Source: Methanothermobacter wolfeii (GTDB taxonomy: Archaea; Methanobacteriota; Methanobacteria; Methanobacteriales; Methanothermobacteraceae). From it: 64,000 bases of DNA. The DNA lies in assembly GCF_025397995.1 (NCBI RefSeq), contig NZ_CP104550.1, positions 186,001-250,000 of the forward strand, written 5' to 3'. Within the stretch, counting starts at the first letter, position 1; every line of letters begins with the position of its first letter. The notes beneath the pieces were generated by a model. That model did no database searches and had not been told where the DNA came from. It was given only the letters and a program-made list of their open reading frames with translations. The translations under genes and the position numbers were made by a program. This document shows, piece after piece, positions 42,983 through 52,867 of the stretch.

Positions 42983-43687
42983 ATGAAGACATTAGGTGAG
43001 ATTGGTGAGAACCGGAAGATACCGACTGAATCTTCAATTGATAAAATACTGGGTGGAGGAGTGGAAAAGAAGGGCATAACCCAGTTCTACGGACCTCCAG
43101 GTTCAGGTAAGACGAATATAGCAATTAAGCTTGCTGTTGAAACTGCAAGGAAGGGTAAAAAGGCATTTTTCATTGATACTGAGGGTGGAATCTCAGTTGA
43201 GAGGATAAGACAGGTTTCAGGAGAGTTCTTTGATACCGTTGCAGAGAATATAATCGTATTCGAACCATCAAGTTTCACAGAACAGGGAGAAATCCTCTCA
43301 AGGATATCATCCCTACTTAAGACACATGGCGAATCAACTGAACTGGTGGTCCTTGATTCTGCCGTCGCCCTTTACAGGCTTAAGGAGGGTAAAACCTCAA
43401 ATTTAAATGTTGATCTTGGAAGACAGATGTTCCTCCTCCTTCAGATGGCAAGGAGGTTCGACCTTGCGGCCGTCATAACAAACCAGATATATTCAATTAC
43501 AGGGAATGATGGAAAGGACCGGGTTAACCCTGTTGGTGGAACGGTCCTGCGTTACTGGTCCAAGGTTATAGTTGAACTTGAGATGGGGGATTCACCAGGG
43601 GAGAGGCTGGCCATACTCAGGAGGCACAGGAACAGGCCGGAGGGCCTGAGAACAGGGTTCAGGATCGTGGCCGATGGCATCATATGA
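42983..43687 (+). CDS. radB: RadB, RadA/RecA paralogue
   Basis: RadB is a euryarchaeal recombinase paralogue that assists RadA in homologous recombination. The 234-residue protein is essentially one RecA core with Walker A GPPGSGKT near residue 37 and Walker [10 protein letters not shown]. It lacks the N-terminal DNA-binding domain of RadA. Residues of the L2 region ([13 protein letters not shown]) are present. ATG 42983 has GGTGAT seven bases upstream; the ATGs at 42953 and 42974 would add residues not typical of the family. Confidence 0.93.
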   Translation: MKTLGEIGENRKIPTESSIDKILGGGVEKKGITQFYGPPGSGKTNIAIKLAVETARKGKKAFFIDTEGGISVERIRQVSGEFFDTVAENIIVFEPSSFTEQGEILSRISSLLKTHGESTELVVLDSAVALYRLKEGKTSNLNVDLGRQMFLLLQMARRFDLAAVITNQIYSITGNDGKDRVNPVGGTVLRYWSKVIVELEMGDSPGERLAILRRHRNRPEGLRTGFRIVADGII

Positions 43688-43749
43688 TGTAGTATTTAAA
43701 GGATACATTTTATTACAGCCCCCTGTTTTCTGAACAAAGTTTATTAAGT

Positions 43750-43872
43750 GGTTTGTTTAATATGATATAAGACACTGGAATAATGAAGCTTATGATTTGA
43801 GGTTCAGCCTCTGAGTAATAAGAGAAGCCTGCTTCTCTTTCATGGTATATGCTCTGGTGCTGATGTGATAAA
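43750..43872 (+). promoter_or_regulatory. Promoter and leader hairpins before the aminotransferase gene
   Basis: An AT-rich box near 43755-43770 is the likely promoter, with a start near 43790. The transcript leader would contain a small stem GAGG/CCTC (43799-43811) and a near-perfect 20-bp palindrome with arms AAGAGAAGC and GCTTCTCTT (43820-43828 and 43831-43839). The start codon follows 33 bases later. The structure could be a protein-binding operator or an RNA element. Confidence 0.45.
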
Positions 43873-45033
43873 ATGATTTCTCCTAAAAAATATGCTAAGG
43901 CCGCTAAGGTATCGCCTAATGGCTTTAAAACAACAAATGAGTTTTTCAACTATGTTTTTAAGGATGAAGAAATGATATGGATGGGTCAGAACACCAACCA
44001 TCTCCATGATCATTCTGAAATAGCGGAAGCCATGATTGACTGTATAAATGAGGGTAACTACTGCAAGTATCCTCCGCCGGAGGGGTTCCCTGAACTCAAG
44101 GAGCTTGTTGTAAGGGACCTTGGCCTTGGGGATGGCTTCGAGGCCCTTATAACCGCCGGCGGTACCGAGTCCCTTTATCTCTGCATGAATGATATACTTG
44201 AACCTGAAGATAACGCCATAACATGTGATCCTGGCTACCTCATAATTGACAACTTCGCAAGCAGATTCGCATGCAGCGTCATCTCGATTCCAATCTACAG
44301 CAGGGAGTGTGGCTACAAATTAACACCCGAACTTGTACTTGAGAACATGGATAGGAACACCCATATGGTATCACTCATCGATCCCCTGAACCCCCTGGGA
44401 TCATCATACACAAAGGATGAGATAAAGGCCTTTGCAGATATAGCCAATGACCATGACATCTACCTCCTCCATGATATAACCTACAGGGACTTTGCAATGG
44501 ACCATCACCTTGCAGCAGACTATGCCCCTGAGAAAACGGTAACCGTTTACAGCTTCTCAAAGATATATGGCATGGCAGGTCTGAGGATAGGGGCTATTGT
44601 GGCAACATCAGACCTCATCGAATCCATAAAGAGTATCGTTATAAATGATCTGGGCACAAATGTCATTTCACAGGCAGGGGCAATCGCAGCCCTCAGATCA
44701 AAGAACAGGTGGGTTGACAGGATAAGAAATACAACCTTCAGGAACCAGAAGATAATAAAGGACGCCGTTGATGAGGTTGACGGTGCATTCATCCCTGTTT
44801 ACCCATCAAGCGGGAACATGATGGCAATAGACATCCACAAAACAGGTGTTGACCCCCTTGACCTTGCAGATTACCTCCTTAAAAGGAAGATATTTGTAAG
44901 GCAGGGCGCCTACACAAGCAGGGCCTTCGGGGACAGGTACATACGCCTCAGTTTCTCAATACCCAGGGAACAGGTTGAGATATTCGCAGAGAACTTTGTG
45001 GATGTCATGGAATTCCTGAGGCCTTCAAATTAG
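43873..45033 (+). CDS. PLP-dependent aminotransferase, class I/II
   Basis: The 386-residue fold-type I aminotransferase has the PLP lysine in [15 protein letters not shown] near residue 235. [12 protein letters not shown] replaces the canonical NPxNPTG loop; tyrosine and aspartate partners lie in DITYRDFA, and the substrate-carboxylate arginine is probably in DRYIRLSFS near the C-terminus. The amino donor is not evident; annotation as histidinol-phosphate or aspartate aminotransferase would be a guess. It is transcribed alone and ends before a T-rich tract at 45061. Confidence 0.88.
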   Translation: MISPKKYAKAAKVSPNGFKTTNEFFNYVFKDEEMIWMGQNTNHLHDHSEIAEAMIDCINEGNYCKYPPPEGFPELKELVVRDLGLGDGFEALITAGGTESLYLCMNDILEPEDNAITCDPGYLIIDNFASRFACSVISIPIYSRECGYKLTPELVLENMDRNTHMVSLIDPLNPLGSSYTKDEIKAFADIANDHDIYLLHDITYRDFAMDHHLAADYAPEKTVTVYSFSKIYGMAGLRIGAIVATSDLIESIKSIVINDLGTNVISQAGAIAALRSKNRWVDRIRNTTFRNQKIIKDAVDEVDGAFIPVYPSSGNMMAIDIHKTGVDPLDLADYLLKRKIFVRQGAYTSRAFGDRYIRLSFSIPREQVEIFAENFVDVMEFLRPSN

Positions 45034-45056
45034 GGTTCCTGATTTTCTTCAGACCA

Positions 45057-45072
45057 TTCCTTTTTTTATTAA
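45057..45072 (+). terminator. Oligo-T terminator after the aminotransferase gene
   Basis: Seven T residues (45061-45067) follow the stop by 28 bp and lie between converging genes. The ABCE1 gene ends 60 bp further on, on the opposite strand. Confidence 0.45.
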
Positions 45073-45128
45073 ATCTAGCAGGAAAGCTTCCCATATTGAA
45101 CATTTCTCACCCTGAAAATAGAAATTAG

Positions 45129-46904
45129 TTATTCGGCCTTGAGGTAATAATACTCCCCGAGCTCCTTCTGCTTTCTGTCGAGGAAACTGTTGATCTTATT
45201 AACCCTGGGCCTTCTGGTCTCCTTGTCCCTTCTGAAGGTTATCCCCACCTCCATCAGGAAACGGTTCATGGCTTCCCTCAGCTCTGTCGGGCTTCCTGCA
45301 TGACCATTAAAACCGGGTTTACCGCTGAATACCATGGCCCTGTCAGAGACATAGTCGATGAATATTATATCATGATCTATGACCATTGCAGATGAATTCC
45401 GTCCCTCTACTATCCTCCTTATGGCCTTTGCAGCCATCAGGCGCTGTTCAACATCAAGGAATGCTGTTGGTTCGTCGAGGACATAAAGATCAGCCTCCTG
45501 TGACAGTGTGACTGCAACGGCAAGCCTCTGGAGTTCACCCCCGCTCAGCTCCTCAACTTTCTTATCAAGGATTTCCTCAAGGTTGAATGGCTTCATTATT
45601 TCGCTCTTGAATATGTTTGAACCGTATCCCGGAGCCTTTTCATAGAGTAACTCATCCACCGTACCCGGGTAGTCTGAGGAGAGATACTGGGGCTTGTAGG
45701 ATATCTTTATATTCTTCTTAACCTTCCCTGTGTCCGGCTTCTCAACCCCTGCAAGGATCTTTGCAAAGGTTGTTTTACCGATACCGTTGGGGCCGAAGGC
45801 TGTTATGATCTCGTTGAAGTATATTGTCCCCTCATCAACCTCAAGGCTGAATTCAGGGTATGACTTCTTCATTGAGGAGTACTCTGCAAGGACATCTCCC
45901 TCATCACTGACCCTTGGGGGCTTGACCTTGAATTCAATAGCCTCTCTCCTGAACCTCACGTTTTCTTCCCTCAGAAAACCCTTTATGTATGTGTTTATAC
46001 CAACACGGACGCCCCTCCTGTTTGATACAACCCCATATCCTCCGGGTTTACCGTAGAGTATATGCACATAGTCTGACATTGCATCCAGGGCGGCCATGTC
46101 ATGCTCTATTACCATCACGGCTTTACCAGCATCTGCAAGGGACCTTATAACCCTGACTGCATTCAGCCTCTGACGGACGTCAAGCCAGGATGTTGGTTCA
46201 TCAAAGTAGTAGAAGTCTGCTTCACGAAGGGCTGCGGCGGCAATCGCCACGCTCTGAAGTTCTCCTCCACTCAGGTTTGAAATGTCACGTTTCATTATAC
46301 CCCCGATCTCGAGGGCTTCTATGACCTCGTCTGTCCGTTCTGATCCTATGCTCAGCAGCAGGTCCTCAACACGCCCCTTAACGTAACGGGGGATCCTGTC
46401 AACCATCTGTGGTTTATGAACCACCTTCACGTTACCTTCACTGAGGTTCCTGAAGTAGTTCTGGAGCTCCGAGCCCCTGAAATAGCTTATTATCTCGTCC
46501 CATTCCGGCGGGTCCTGGAAGTTACCAAGATTGGGCTTAAGTTCACCCGAGAGTATCCTTATTATGGTTGATTTACCTATACCGTTGGGGCCCATGAGTC
46601 CCACAACGTCACCCTCGCTTACAGAGGGCAGTCCAAAGAGTTCAAAGAGGTTCTGACCGTAACGGTGCACGGGGTTTTCAAGGGCTTCCGGAAGATTTAT
46701 TACACTAACCGCGTTGAAGGGGCATCTCTTGGTACATATACCGCACCCCGAGCAGAGTTCCTCTGATATCAATGGTTTCTTTGTTTTTTCATCCACCGTT
46801 ATCGTGTCCTCACCCATCCTCACTCCAGGGCAGTAGTCTATGCACACGTAATTACATTTCTTTGGCTGACACCTGTCATGGTCAAGTATTGAAATCCTGG
46901 TCAA
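45129..46904 (-). CDS. abce1: ABCE1 (Rli1) ribosome recycling factor
   Basis: ABCE1 splits ribosomes after termination or pelota-dependent rescue. The N-terminal [4Fe-4S] domain has the [16 protein letters not shown] and [12 protein letters not shown] motifs. NBD1 and NBD2 have Walker [10 protein letters not shown] and GPNGIGKTT, each with LSGGELQ and DEPT. The length of 591 aa is standard. The likely start is TTG 46904, with GGTGAT five bases upstream, giving the family N-terminus [11 protein letters not shown]; a GTG at 46913 lies inside that ribosome site. Its partner pelota lies at the other end of the window. Confidence 0.97.
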   Translation of the reverse strand: MTRISILDHDRCQPKKCNYVCIDYCPGVRMGEDTITVDEKTKKPLISEELCSGCGICTKRCPFNAVSVINLPEALENPVHRYGQNLFELFGLPSVSEGDVVGLMGPNGIGKSTIIRILSGELKPNLGNFQDPPEWDEIISYFRGSELQNYFRNLSEGNVKVVHKPQMVDRIPRYVKGRVEDLLLSIGSERTDEVIEALEIGGIMKRDISNLSGGELQSVAIAAAALREADFYYFDEPTSWLDVRQRLNAVRVIRSLADAGKAVMVIEHDMAALDAMSDYVHILYGKPGGYGVVSNRRGVRVGINTYIKGFLREENVRFRREAIEFKVKPPRVSDEGDVLAEYSSMKKSYPEFSLEVDEGTIYFNEIITAFGPNGIGKTTFAKILAGVEKPDTGKVKKNIKISYKPQYLSSDYPGTVDELLYEKAPGYGSNIFKSEIMKPFNLEEILDKKVEELSGGELQRLAVAVTLSQEADLYVLDEPTAFLDVEQRLMAAKAIRRIVEGRNSSAMVIDHDIIFIDYVSDRAMVFSGKPGFNGHAGSPTELREAMNRFLMEVGITFRRDKETRRPRVNKINSFLDRKQKELGEYYYLKAE

Positions 46905-47025
46905 TTTTATCACCGTGAGAAGTTAGAATCAGTGAACTGATTATGGTGGTGGTGCTTAATAAAAATTGCCTATGGCTGTGTAGGGTTAATGGAAAATAAG
47001 AATAAAATAAGAAAAATCTGGCCAT

Positions 47026-47232
47026 TTATACTTTTTTAACGGCCAGTTCGATGTCTGATTTCTTCACGGTTTTTCTGCCGGCGTGTTTTGCAAGTTTAAC
47101 TGCTTCTCTTGCAATTTTCATGCCCTCTTCTTCAAGGGCCCTTGCAAGTTCTTCTCTTGCATCATCACTTATTCTCTGGGCACCGGCATTTTTTATTATT
47201 CTCCCAACTGGTGTTATAGGTAATTCGGCCAT
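47026..47232 (-). CDS. Archaeal histone (HMtA type)
   Basis: This 68-residue protein is a minimal histone fold that forms DNA-wrapping dimers and higher assemblies. All fold elements are visible: [15 protein letters not shown] for helix 1 and loop 1 with DNA-binding arginines, a long central helix, and [17 protein letters not shown] for loop 2 and helix 3. It has a single-domain length with no tail. GAGGTGAT lies before the ATG and two TTTAAATA boxes are upstream (near 47261-47284). Confidence 0.97.
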   Translation of the reverse strand: MAELPITPVGRIIKNAGAQRISDDAREELARALEEEGMKIAREAVKLAKHAGRKTVKKSDIELAVKKV

Positions 47233-47488
47233 AATATCACCTCAGTTTTATATTTAAATCCATAGTATTTAAATTTATCGTTTTTTCAGCATTATTTTCC
47301 ATTCCCCTCCCGATTCTCTGCTCCACCGGTACCATGAACTTCACTGTAACCATGATACAGACCGGCTCTTTCTCATGGGTTAGCACCGGCACCGCACGGG
47401 TCATATGAAGGTCATCAACTTCCAGATGGGGTGGATGGTGGAAATCGTTATTAGTCATGATCAATATAAAACCGCCACAGGTGTGAAA

Positions 47489-47827
47489 ATGAAACAGGTC
47501 ATAATAGTAAGGTCAGATCTTGGAATGGGCAGAGGTAAAATCGCTGCTCAGGCATGTCACGCTTCTATAGGATCATACAAAAAAACAGACCCTGATAAAA
47601 TAAGAGAATGGGAGATGGAAGGCTCAAAAAAGGTTGTACTCTCGGTACCCGGCCTTGAAGAACTGATGGAGATATATGAGGCTGTCCGGAGGACGGACAT
47701 TTCACACTACCTTGTGCGTGATGCAGGCCATACCCAGATACCTGCAGGAACAGTAACATGTCTGGGCATAGGGCCTGACACTGATGAGAGAATAGACAGG
47801 ATAACAGGGGAGCTTAAGCTGCTATGA
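47489..47827 (+). CDS. pth2: Peptidyl-tRNA hydrolase, Pth2 type
   Basis: Pth2 recycles peptidyl-tRNA dropped from ribosomes. The 112-residue protein has the family start [20 protein letters not shown], the AQACHAS motif near residue 21 and the TEIPAG-like [27 protein letters not shown] precedes ATG 47489. A longer frame from 47405 lacks family support. The mfnE-like gene begins 12 bp after the stop, so both may share a transcript with the zinc-ribbon gene. Confidence 0.95.
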   Translation: MKQVIIVRSDLGMGRGKIAAQACHASIGSYKKTDPDKIREWEMEGSKKVVLSVPGLEELMEIYEAVRRTDISHYLVRDAGHTQIPAGTVTCLGIGPDTDERIDRITGELKLL

Positions 47828-47839
47828 GCAGGTGATTCC

Positions 47840-48490
47840 ATGGAATGGGTTGTGAAGATAGGCGGCAGCCTCTTCCCGGATCATGCAGCGGTTCTACTTG
47901 AAAAACTGAGGGGGGAGGAATCTGTGGTGATCTGTGGCGGCGGAGACTTTGCTGATATGGTGAGACACCATGATGAAAGGAAGGGATTCTCTGCATCCGC
48001 TACTCATGAAGCGGCTATTCTGTGCATGGATATTACAGGAAGGCTTCTATCAGACCTTGTGGATTCTTCCAGGACCGTTAGAACCCTCCAGGAATGCAGA
48101 AATGCTATAGATGATGGTTTTACTCCAGTTCTTTTACCCTCCCAGCTTCTACGCTACACGGATCCTGCTGAACATTCATGGAGGGTTACTTCTGATTCCC
48201 TTTCACTTGCAGTGGCCCACATGCTTGGAGCGAAACTTTTAATAGCAACTGATGTAGATGGTATATATACTGAAAGACCACCTGCCAGTGATGCTAAACT
48301 TATAAATGATATAAGTGCTAAAGACTTACTATCTTTTGGTGAGACATCAGTGGATGAAGCACTACCTGAACTTCTAATTAAATTCAAATCTGATTGTTAC
48401 GTTGTGAATGGGAAATATCCGTCCAGGGTGCTATCCATTTTAAGGGCAGGTGCTTCAGCCGGAATATGTACAGTTATAAGAGGTGATTAG
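47840..48490 (+). CDS. mfnE: Amino acid kinase family protein, MfnE-like (methanofuran biosynthesis)
   Basis: The 216-residue protein has the amino acid kinase fold, with KIGGSLF at the N-terminus, a glycine-rich VICGGGDFAD loop and LLIATDVDGIYTERP. In methanogens this subfamily includes MfnE, which phosphorylates 5-(aminomethyl)-3-furanmethanol phosphate in methanofuran synthesis. The assignment rests on family resemblance and length, not on residues unique to MfnE. The stop abuts the ATG of the zinc-ribbon gene. Confidence 0.75.
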   Translation: MEWVVKIGGSLFPDHAAVLLEKLRGEESVVICGGGDFADMVRHHDERKGFSASATHEAAILCMDITGRLLSDLVDSSRTVRTLQECRNAIDDGFTPVLLPSQLLRYTDPAEHSWRVTSDSLSLAVAHMLGAKLLIATDVDGIYTERPPASDAKLINDISAKDLLSFGETSVDEALPELLIKFKSDCYVVNGKYPSRVLSILRAGASAGICTVIRGD

Positions 48491-48652
48491 ATGTCCAAGA
48501 TGGAATGCACATCCTGTAAACAGGAGATACCTCTGGTTGAGACATACGTGAAATTTGAATGTCCAATGTGCGGTGAGATGATCTACAGGTGCCAGAAGTG
48601 CAGGACCTTCGGACACACCTACAGGTGCAAGTGTGGCTTCGAAGGGCCATAA
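48491..48652 (+). CDS. Small archaeal double zinc-ribbon protein
   Basis: This 53-residue protein carries four CxxC-like knuckles: CTSC, CPMC, CQKC and CKC. It resembles the small archaeal zinc-finger proteins of the HVO_2753 type, which are predicted to bind nucleic acid or act in translation. It starts immediately after the MfnE-like stop with GGTGAT in place, so it is translated from the same mRNA. No other function can be read from the sequence. Confidence 0.85.
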   Translation: MSKMECTSCKQEIPLVETYVKFECPMCGEMIYRCQKCRTFGHTYRCKCGFEGP

Positions 48653-48700
48653 TAAGATATAAATATGTATTAAATTAATACTAAATTCTGGAGGTATTTC

Positions 48701-48970
48701 ATGGGAGAGGTAGTAGCAACAATAAAGTTAATGCCAGAAAGCCCTGAAGTTGACCTTGAAGCCCTCAAGAAGGAGGTCAGGGCAAGGATACCCGAGGGCA
48801 CAGAGCTTCACAGGATAGATGAGGAGCCCATAGCATTCGGTCTTGTGGCCCTCAATGTGATGGTCGTTGTTGATGACGCTGAGGGAGGAACAGAGGCCGC
48901 AGAGGAGAACCTTGCAGGCATTGAAGGAATAAGCAACATAGAAGTAACTGATGTTAGAAGGTTAATGTAG
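48701..48970 (+). CDS. ef1b: Elongation factor 1-beta (aEF-1B)
   Basis: aEF-1beta exchanges GDP for GTP on aEF1A. The 89-residue protein corresponds to the guanine-exchange domain only, the usual archaeal form. It starts with VVATIKLMPESPEVD and has the conserved EEPIAFGLVALNVMVVV strand near residues 45-61. GGAGGT lies before the ATG and a TTAATACTAAAT-type AT-rich box precedes it. It ends seven bases before the DUF112 gene. Confidence 0.96.
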   Translation: MGEVVATIKLMPESPEVDLEALKKEVRARIPEGTELHRIDEEPIAFGLVALNVMVVVDDAEGGTEAAEENLAGIEGISNIEVTDVRRLM

Positions 48971-48976
48971 ACCTTT

Positions 48977-50226
48977 ATGGTGATGGGGATACTCGATATC
49001 CTTCTTGCCTGTTTTCTTGGAATTCTGGTGGGAGTACTAACAGGCCTTATCCCTGGGGTCCATGTCAACACCGTGGGAGCCTTTGCTTTTTCATCAGCAT
49101 CATACATCCTTGGCTTATTTTCACCAGAATTTCTTGCTGTTTTTTTATTATCTCTCTCTGTGACACACGCACTCCTTGAGTTCATACCCTCCCTGCTTCT
49201 GGGAGTGCCTGATGAGGGGACCGCACTTTCGGTTCTACCGGGCCACCGTATGGTCCTTGAGGGAAGGGCCATGGAGGCCGTGAGGCTTGCAACCATCGGC
49301 GCTGCCGGCGGCATTATACTGACCTTAATCATGTTACACCCACTTTTCATTGTACTCCCACCACTCTATGGACTTATAAAACCTTACATGTGGATTTTAC
49401 TTGTTCTTGTTTCACTTTACATGCTGATAACCCTCAGCAGGAACTATGAATCCATGCTCTGGGCAGTGATTCTTTTTATGTTTTCAGGTCTGATGGGGCT
49501 TCAGGTGTTCAGCACACCATTATCCCCTGGTCTTGGGCTCATGACACTCTTCACAGGGTTTTCCGGCCTCAGCACAATCCTTTACAGTCTGGGTTCGAAA
49601 CCATCCATACCGGAACAGGGAAAATTCGAGGGAGTAACTGTTGATGGAAAAATTTTAAGGGCGGTGGCTGCAGGTGGACTTGCATCAACACTACTTGGAT
49701 TTCTCCCTGGTTTCGGACCGGCACAGGGCGGAATACTGGCACAGTCACTTGCAGGGGCAAGAGAAGATTCTCCTGAAACATTCATTGTTGCACTGAGCGG
49801 TCTTAACACATCGGACGCACTATTCTCGCTACTTACACTCTACCTTATAGGTAATCCCAGAAGCGGAATCGCGGTCTACATCTCCCAGATAATTCAGGGG
49901 GTGGACACCGCCCATCTGATGCTCTTCATATCAGCTTCACTCCTGGCTGTTTCAGCAGCATCAATCATAGCACTCAGGGCAGGGGATTATATCTGCCGGG
50001 TGAGGGGGTGGTGGATTATGGGAGGATATCGGTTTATGTCATGATATTCATGGTGGGATCCATCCTCTTCTTCACCTTAAAGGAGGGTGCAAGCATCCCA
50101 TTCATTGCAGCCACCCTCATAGCATCAACAGCCTTCGGTCTTCTTCCACACTCTGTGGGGGTGAGCAAATCACACCTCATGGGTGTACTCATCATACCGG
50201 CCATCATCATCTATACAGGGATTTAA
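48977..50226 (+). pseudogene. DUF112/TctA-like membrane transporter, frameshifted
   Basis: The first frame (48977-50044, 355 codons) is a polytopic membrane protein of the tripartite tricarboxylate transporter TctA-like DUF112 family, with GVLTGLIPGVHVNT near the start and GFLPGFGPAQGG in the middle. The sequence shifts frame near a run of five G at 50004-50008. The next frame continues with VDYGRISVYVMIFMVG and two more membrane segments to 50226. Adding one G restores a single protein of about 416 residues, the family's usual size. It may be a real mutation, a sequencing error in a homopolymer, or a slippage site. No TctB or TctC gene is nearby. Confidence 0.7.
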
Positions 50227-50294
50227 AGGGGTGACAGGCAGTCCATTGGGGGGTACCTTCAGCTTTAATTTGAAACGGTTGAAGCTGGCTTTAT

Positions 50295-51242
50295 TCACTG
50301 TATTATCAGAATCCTTTCTGCAAGTTTTCTGGCGGCTTCTGCGAATTCTTTGAGGTCAGCACCAGGGAAGGGGTCGATGATGCAGAGGTCGAACCTTTCA
50401 TCAAGGACATCGGGGAGGTCCCTTATGTCCATATTGTATATGCTGAAGGATCTTCCTCCTGTCTTCCTGGCAGAACTGAATCCATTGACCTCAAGGTTCA
50501 GGCGTGTCATATCACATGCATCGCCCCATAGATCATTAAAAACAACCCTTCCAACCCCTGAGAGCAGTGAGAATATTCCAAGGGTGCCGGGACCGCAGGT
50601 TGCATCAACAACACTTTCTGGCGTGCTGGATTCCAGTTCCCTGGCAACAGCATTTATCTTTGGATTTTCATGGGATGGGAACTCAATATGGAGTCTGCTC
50701 TGCCTCCGGTATATGCATAAACCTCCAGAGGGAGTCTTCATGAAGTCACATCTCATATCACAGCCAGCAAGGAGTTCATAGACATGGGGGGTTGCCCTGG
50801 AGTTGAAGATCCCCGGAGTTTTCCCAGGGTCACCCCTCATAACACCCTTCACCTCAGGAACTTCCTTCAGTATTTCTCTGGCCGTTTCACGGTCAACCTT
50901 TGGTGATAGGAGAACAAGAGATTTTTCAGGAAGAAACGGCGGCGAACCGAGTGGAAATGCAGGTGTTATGAGGGGCACGCCAGCATCCCTGAGACTGGAA
51001 TCAGGGCCAATAAGTCCAGAGGATATCATTATACTGCAGACATCCGCCATGACAGAGTCAAGGTGCCTCCTTCCACACCCGCAGACTTCCCCTGAACCCT
51101 GCACCTGGTCCATAAGGGACCTGAACCTGCTCAGTCCAGGGGGAGTGCATAGCGGGCATGGATCATATAATCCTTCGATTTTTCTTATGATTGCATCACA
51201 GCCATCAAGGACCTCACCACAGACAGGGCAGTAAACTGACAT
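50295..51242 (-). CDS. SAM-dependent methyltransferase-like protein with N-terminal zinc ribbon
   Basis: The 315-residue protein begins with a cysteine-rich region (CPVCGEVL, CPLC and CGCG in the first 60 residues). The C-terminal Rossmann methyltransferase domain has SAM motif VDATCGPGTLG near residue 216, acidic FNDLWGD, and IIDPFPG in place of the (N/D)PPY motif. A nucleic-acid target is plausible because of the zinc ribbon and the motif, but is not shown. ATG 51242 matches a leaderless start predicted from the box A near 51262-51272. The gene is divergent from the TadA-type ATPase. Confidence 0.75.
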   Translation of the reverse strand: MSVYCPVCGEVLDGCDAIIRKIEGLYDPCPLCTPPGLSRFRSLMDQVQGSGEVCGCGRRHLDSVMADVCSIMISSGLIGPDSSLRDAGVPLITPAFPLGSPPFLPEKSLVLLSPKVDRETAREILKEVPEVKGVMRGDPGKTPGIFNSRATPHVYELLAGCDMRCDFMKTPSGGLCIYRRQSRLHIEFPSHENPKINAVARELESSTPESVVDATCGPGTLGIFSLLSGVGRVVFNDLWGDACDMTRLNLEVNGFSSARKTGGRSFSIYNMDIRDLPDVLDERFDLCIIDPFPGADLKEFAEAARKLAERILIIQ

Positions 51243-51283
51243 ATCCTTAAATATTATTCTACACATATTAATCTTTAGATAAC

Positions 51284-52855
51284 ATGAGGGATAAAAGGAA
51301 GGAAATTCTCAGGGAGATTCTTGGAGAATTTGCAGCAGATGATGAGACATCTCATAAGGAAGAAAAACCTTCAAAGGAAGATGAATCATCATTTAAGGTT
51401 GAAAAGGTGCTTGAAAAACCATCACCGAAGCCCGTACCACGAGGTCCAGCTATAAAGGATGTTGAGATCATAGAGGGGGATCTCATACCAAAATATAAGG
51501 TCTCACTTCCAAAGTTCTCTGAGAAGGAAAGGGAACTCCTCAATGAGATACGTGAAAAACTCGTTGAAGTTGCCGTATCCAAGGGGGAGGACTTCAGGAT
51601 CGATGAATCCACCTTCATGGGGGAGGTTAAGGAATTCCTTAAAATGAAGGGGGTTCGCAATGTTGATAAACTTGCCAAGCAGATCTCCCAGGAGATGCTT
51701 GGATACGGTGAACTTGACCCCCTCATCAAGGACGATGACCTTGAGGAGATCATGGTAATCGGTGTCAACAAGCCAGTATTTGTCTACCACCGTAAAATGG
51801 GGATGATGCTGACAAACGTCGTCTTCAAGGAGGACGATGATATAAGGGCCATCATAGACCTCATTGCAAGGCAGGTAAACAGACGTATTGACCAGCAGAC
51901 ACCGATACTTGATGCAAGGCTACCTGATGGTTCAAGGATCAATGCAACAATTCCCCCGGTTTCTCCTGATGGCTCCACACTCACCATCCGAAAGTTCAGG
52001 AAGGACCCCTTCACGGTTGTTGACCTTATAAACTTCAAGACAATGTCCTCTCATCTGGCGGCATTCCTCTGGGTGTGCACAGATGGACTTGGTGTCAAAC
52101 CCTGCAACGCAATAGTCGCAGGGGGTACCGGTTCAGGTAAAACAACCACCCTCAACACGGTATCAGCATTCGTACCCCCAACCGAGCGAATCATAACAAT
52201 TGAGGACACCCTTGAACTTCAGCTCCCTCACACCCATGTCCTAAGGATGGAGACAAGACCACCCAACATTGAGGGTAAGGGTGAACTTGACATGGACACC
52301 CTGGTTAAGAACTCCCTCCGTCAGAGGCCCGACAGGGTGATTGTCGGTGAGGTCAGGGGCAGTGAAGCCATAACCCTCTTCACAGCCCTTAACACAGGGC
52401 ACAGTGGATTCGGAACGCTCCACGCCAACACGGCGAGGGAGACCATAACCCGTCTCATAAACCCTCCGATGAATGTGCCGAGGATAATGATACCTGCCCT
52501 GGACTTCATTATAATGCAGAACAGGATGTACAGGCCTGAGGGAGGCTCCATAAGGAGGATAACTGAGGTTGCCGAGGTTGTGGGTATGGAGGAGGGCAAC
52601 GTCCAGCTCAACAGGGTCTTCGAGTGGAACAGTGTAACAGACAAGGTTGAATATGTTGGAATAGCAAGCCAGACCCTCAGGGAGATAGCTGAACTCAGGG
52701 CCATCAGCATAAACGAGATTGAAGAGGAGATCGAGAGGAGAAGACTTGTTCTTGAATACATGGCTGATGAGAACATAAGGTCAATCGATGAGGTGGGGCA
52801 TTACATAAACGAGTACTACAGGGACCCTGACGGTGTCCTGGACAGCATTCTCTAG
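51284..52855 (+). CDS. Type IV pilus/secretion ATPase (TadA/VirB11-like)
   Basis: The 523-residue protein has a charged N-terminus (about 75 residues) and a secretion-ATPase core. Walker A is [10 protein letters not shown], the Asp box is IEDTLELQL, Walker B is [10 protein letters not shown] and the His box is [12 protein letters not shown]. It is of the archaeal CpaF/TadA kind that powers pilus assembly or secretion. Together with the next gene it forms the minimal motor-platform pair. No prepilin, peptidase or minor pilin lies within the window. The start at ATG 51284 has almost no leader. Confidence 0.92.
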   Translation: MRDKRKEILREILGEFAADDETSHKEEKPSKEDESSFKVEKVLEKPSPKPVPRGPAIKDVEIIEGDLIPKYKVSLPKFSEKERELLNEIREKLVEVAVSKGEDFRIDESTFMGEVKEFLKMKGVRNVDKLAKQISQEMLGYGELDPLIKDDDLEEIMVIGVNKPVFVYHRKMGMMLTNVVFKEDDDIRAIIDLIARQVNRRIDQQTPILDARLPDGSRINATIPPVSPDGSTLTIRKFRKDPFTVVDLINFKTMSSHLAAFLWVCTDGLGVKPCNAIVAGGTGSGKTTTLNTVSAFVPPTERIITIEDTLELQLPHTHVLRMETRPPNIEGKGELDMDTLVKNSLRQRPDRVIVGEVRGSEAITLFTALNTGHSGFGTLHANTARETITRLINPPMNVPRIMIPALDFIIMQNRMYRPEGGSIRRITEVAEVVGMEEGNVQLNRVFEWNSVTDKVEYVGIASQTLREIAELRAISINEIEEEIERRRLVLEYMADENIRSIDEVGHYINEYYRDPDGVLDSIL

Positions 52856-52867
52856 AGCGATGATATC

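Noticed and set aside
47237-47464. 75-codon minus-strand frame directly upstream of the histone gene
   Set aside because: Its second half contains the histone TATA boxes and its stop lies in the histone ribosome site; codon use (CGT, GCG, GTG) is unlike the neighbours.
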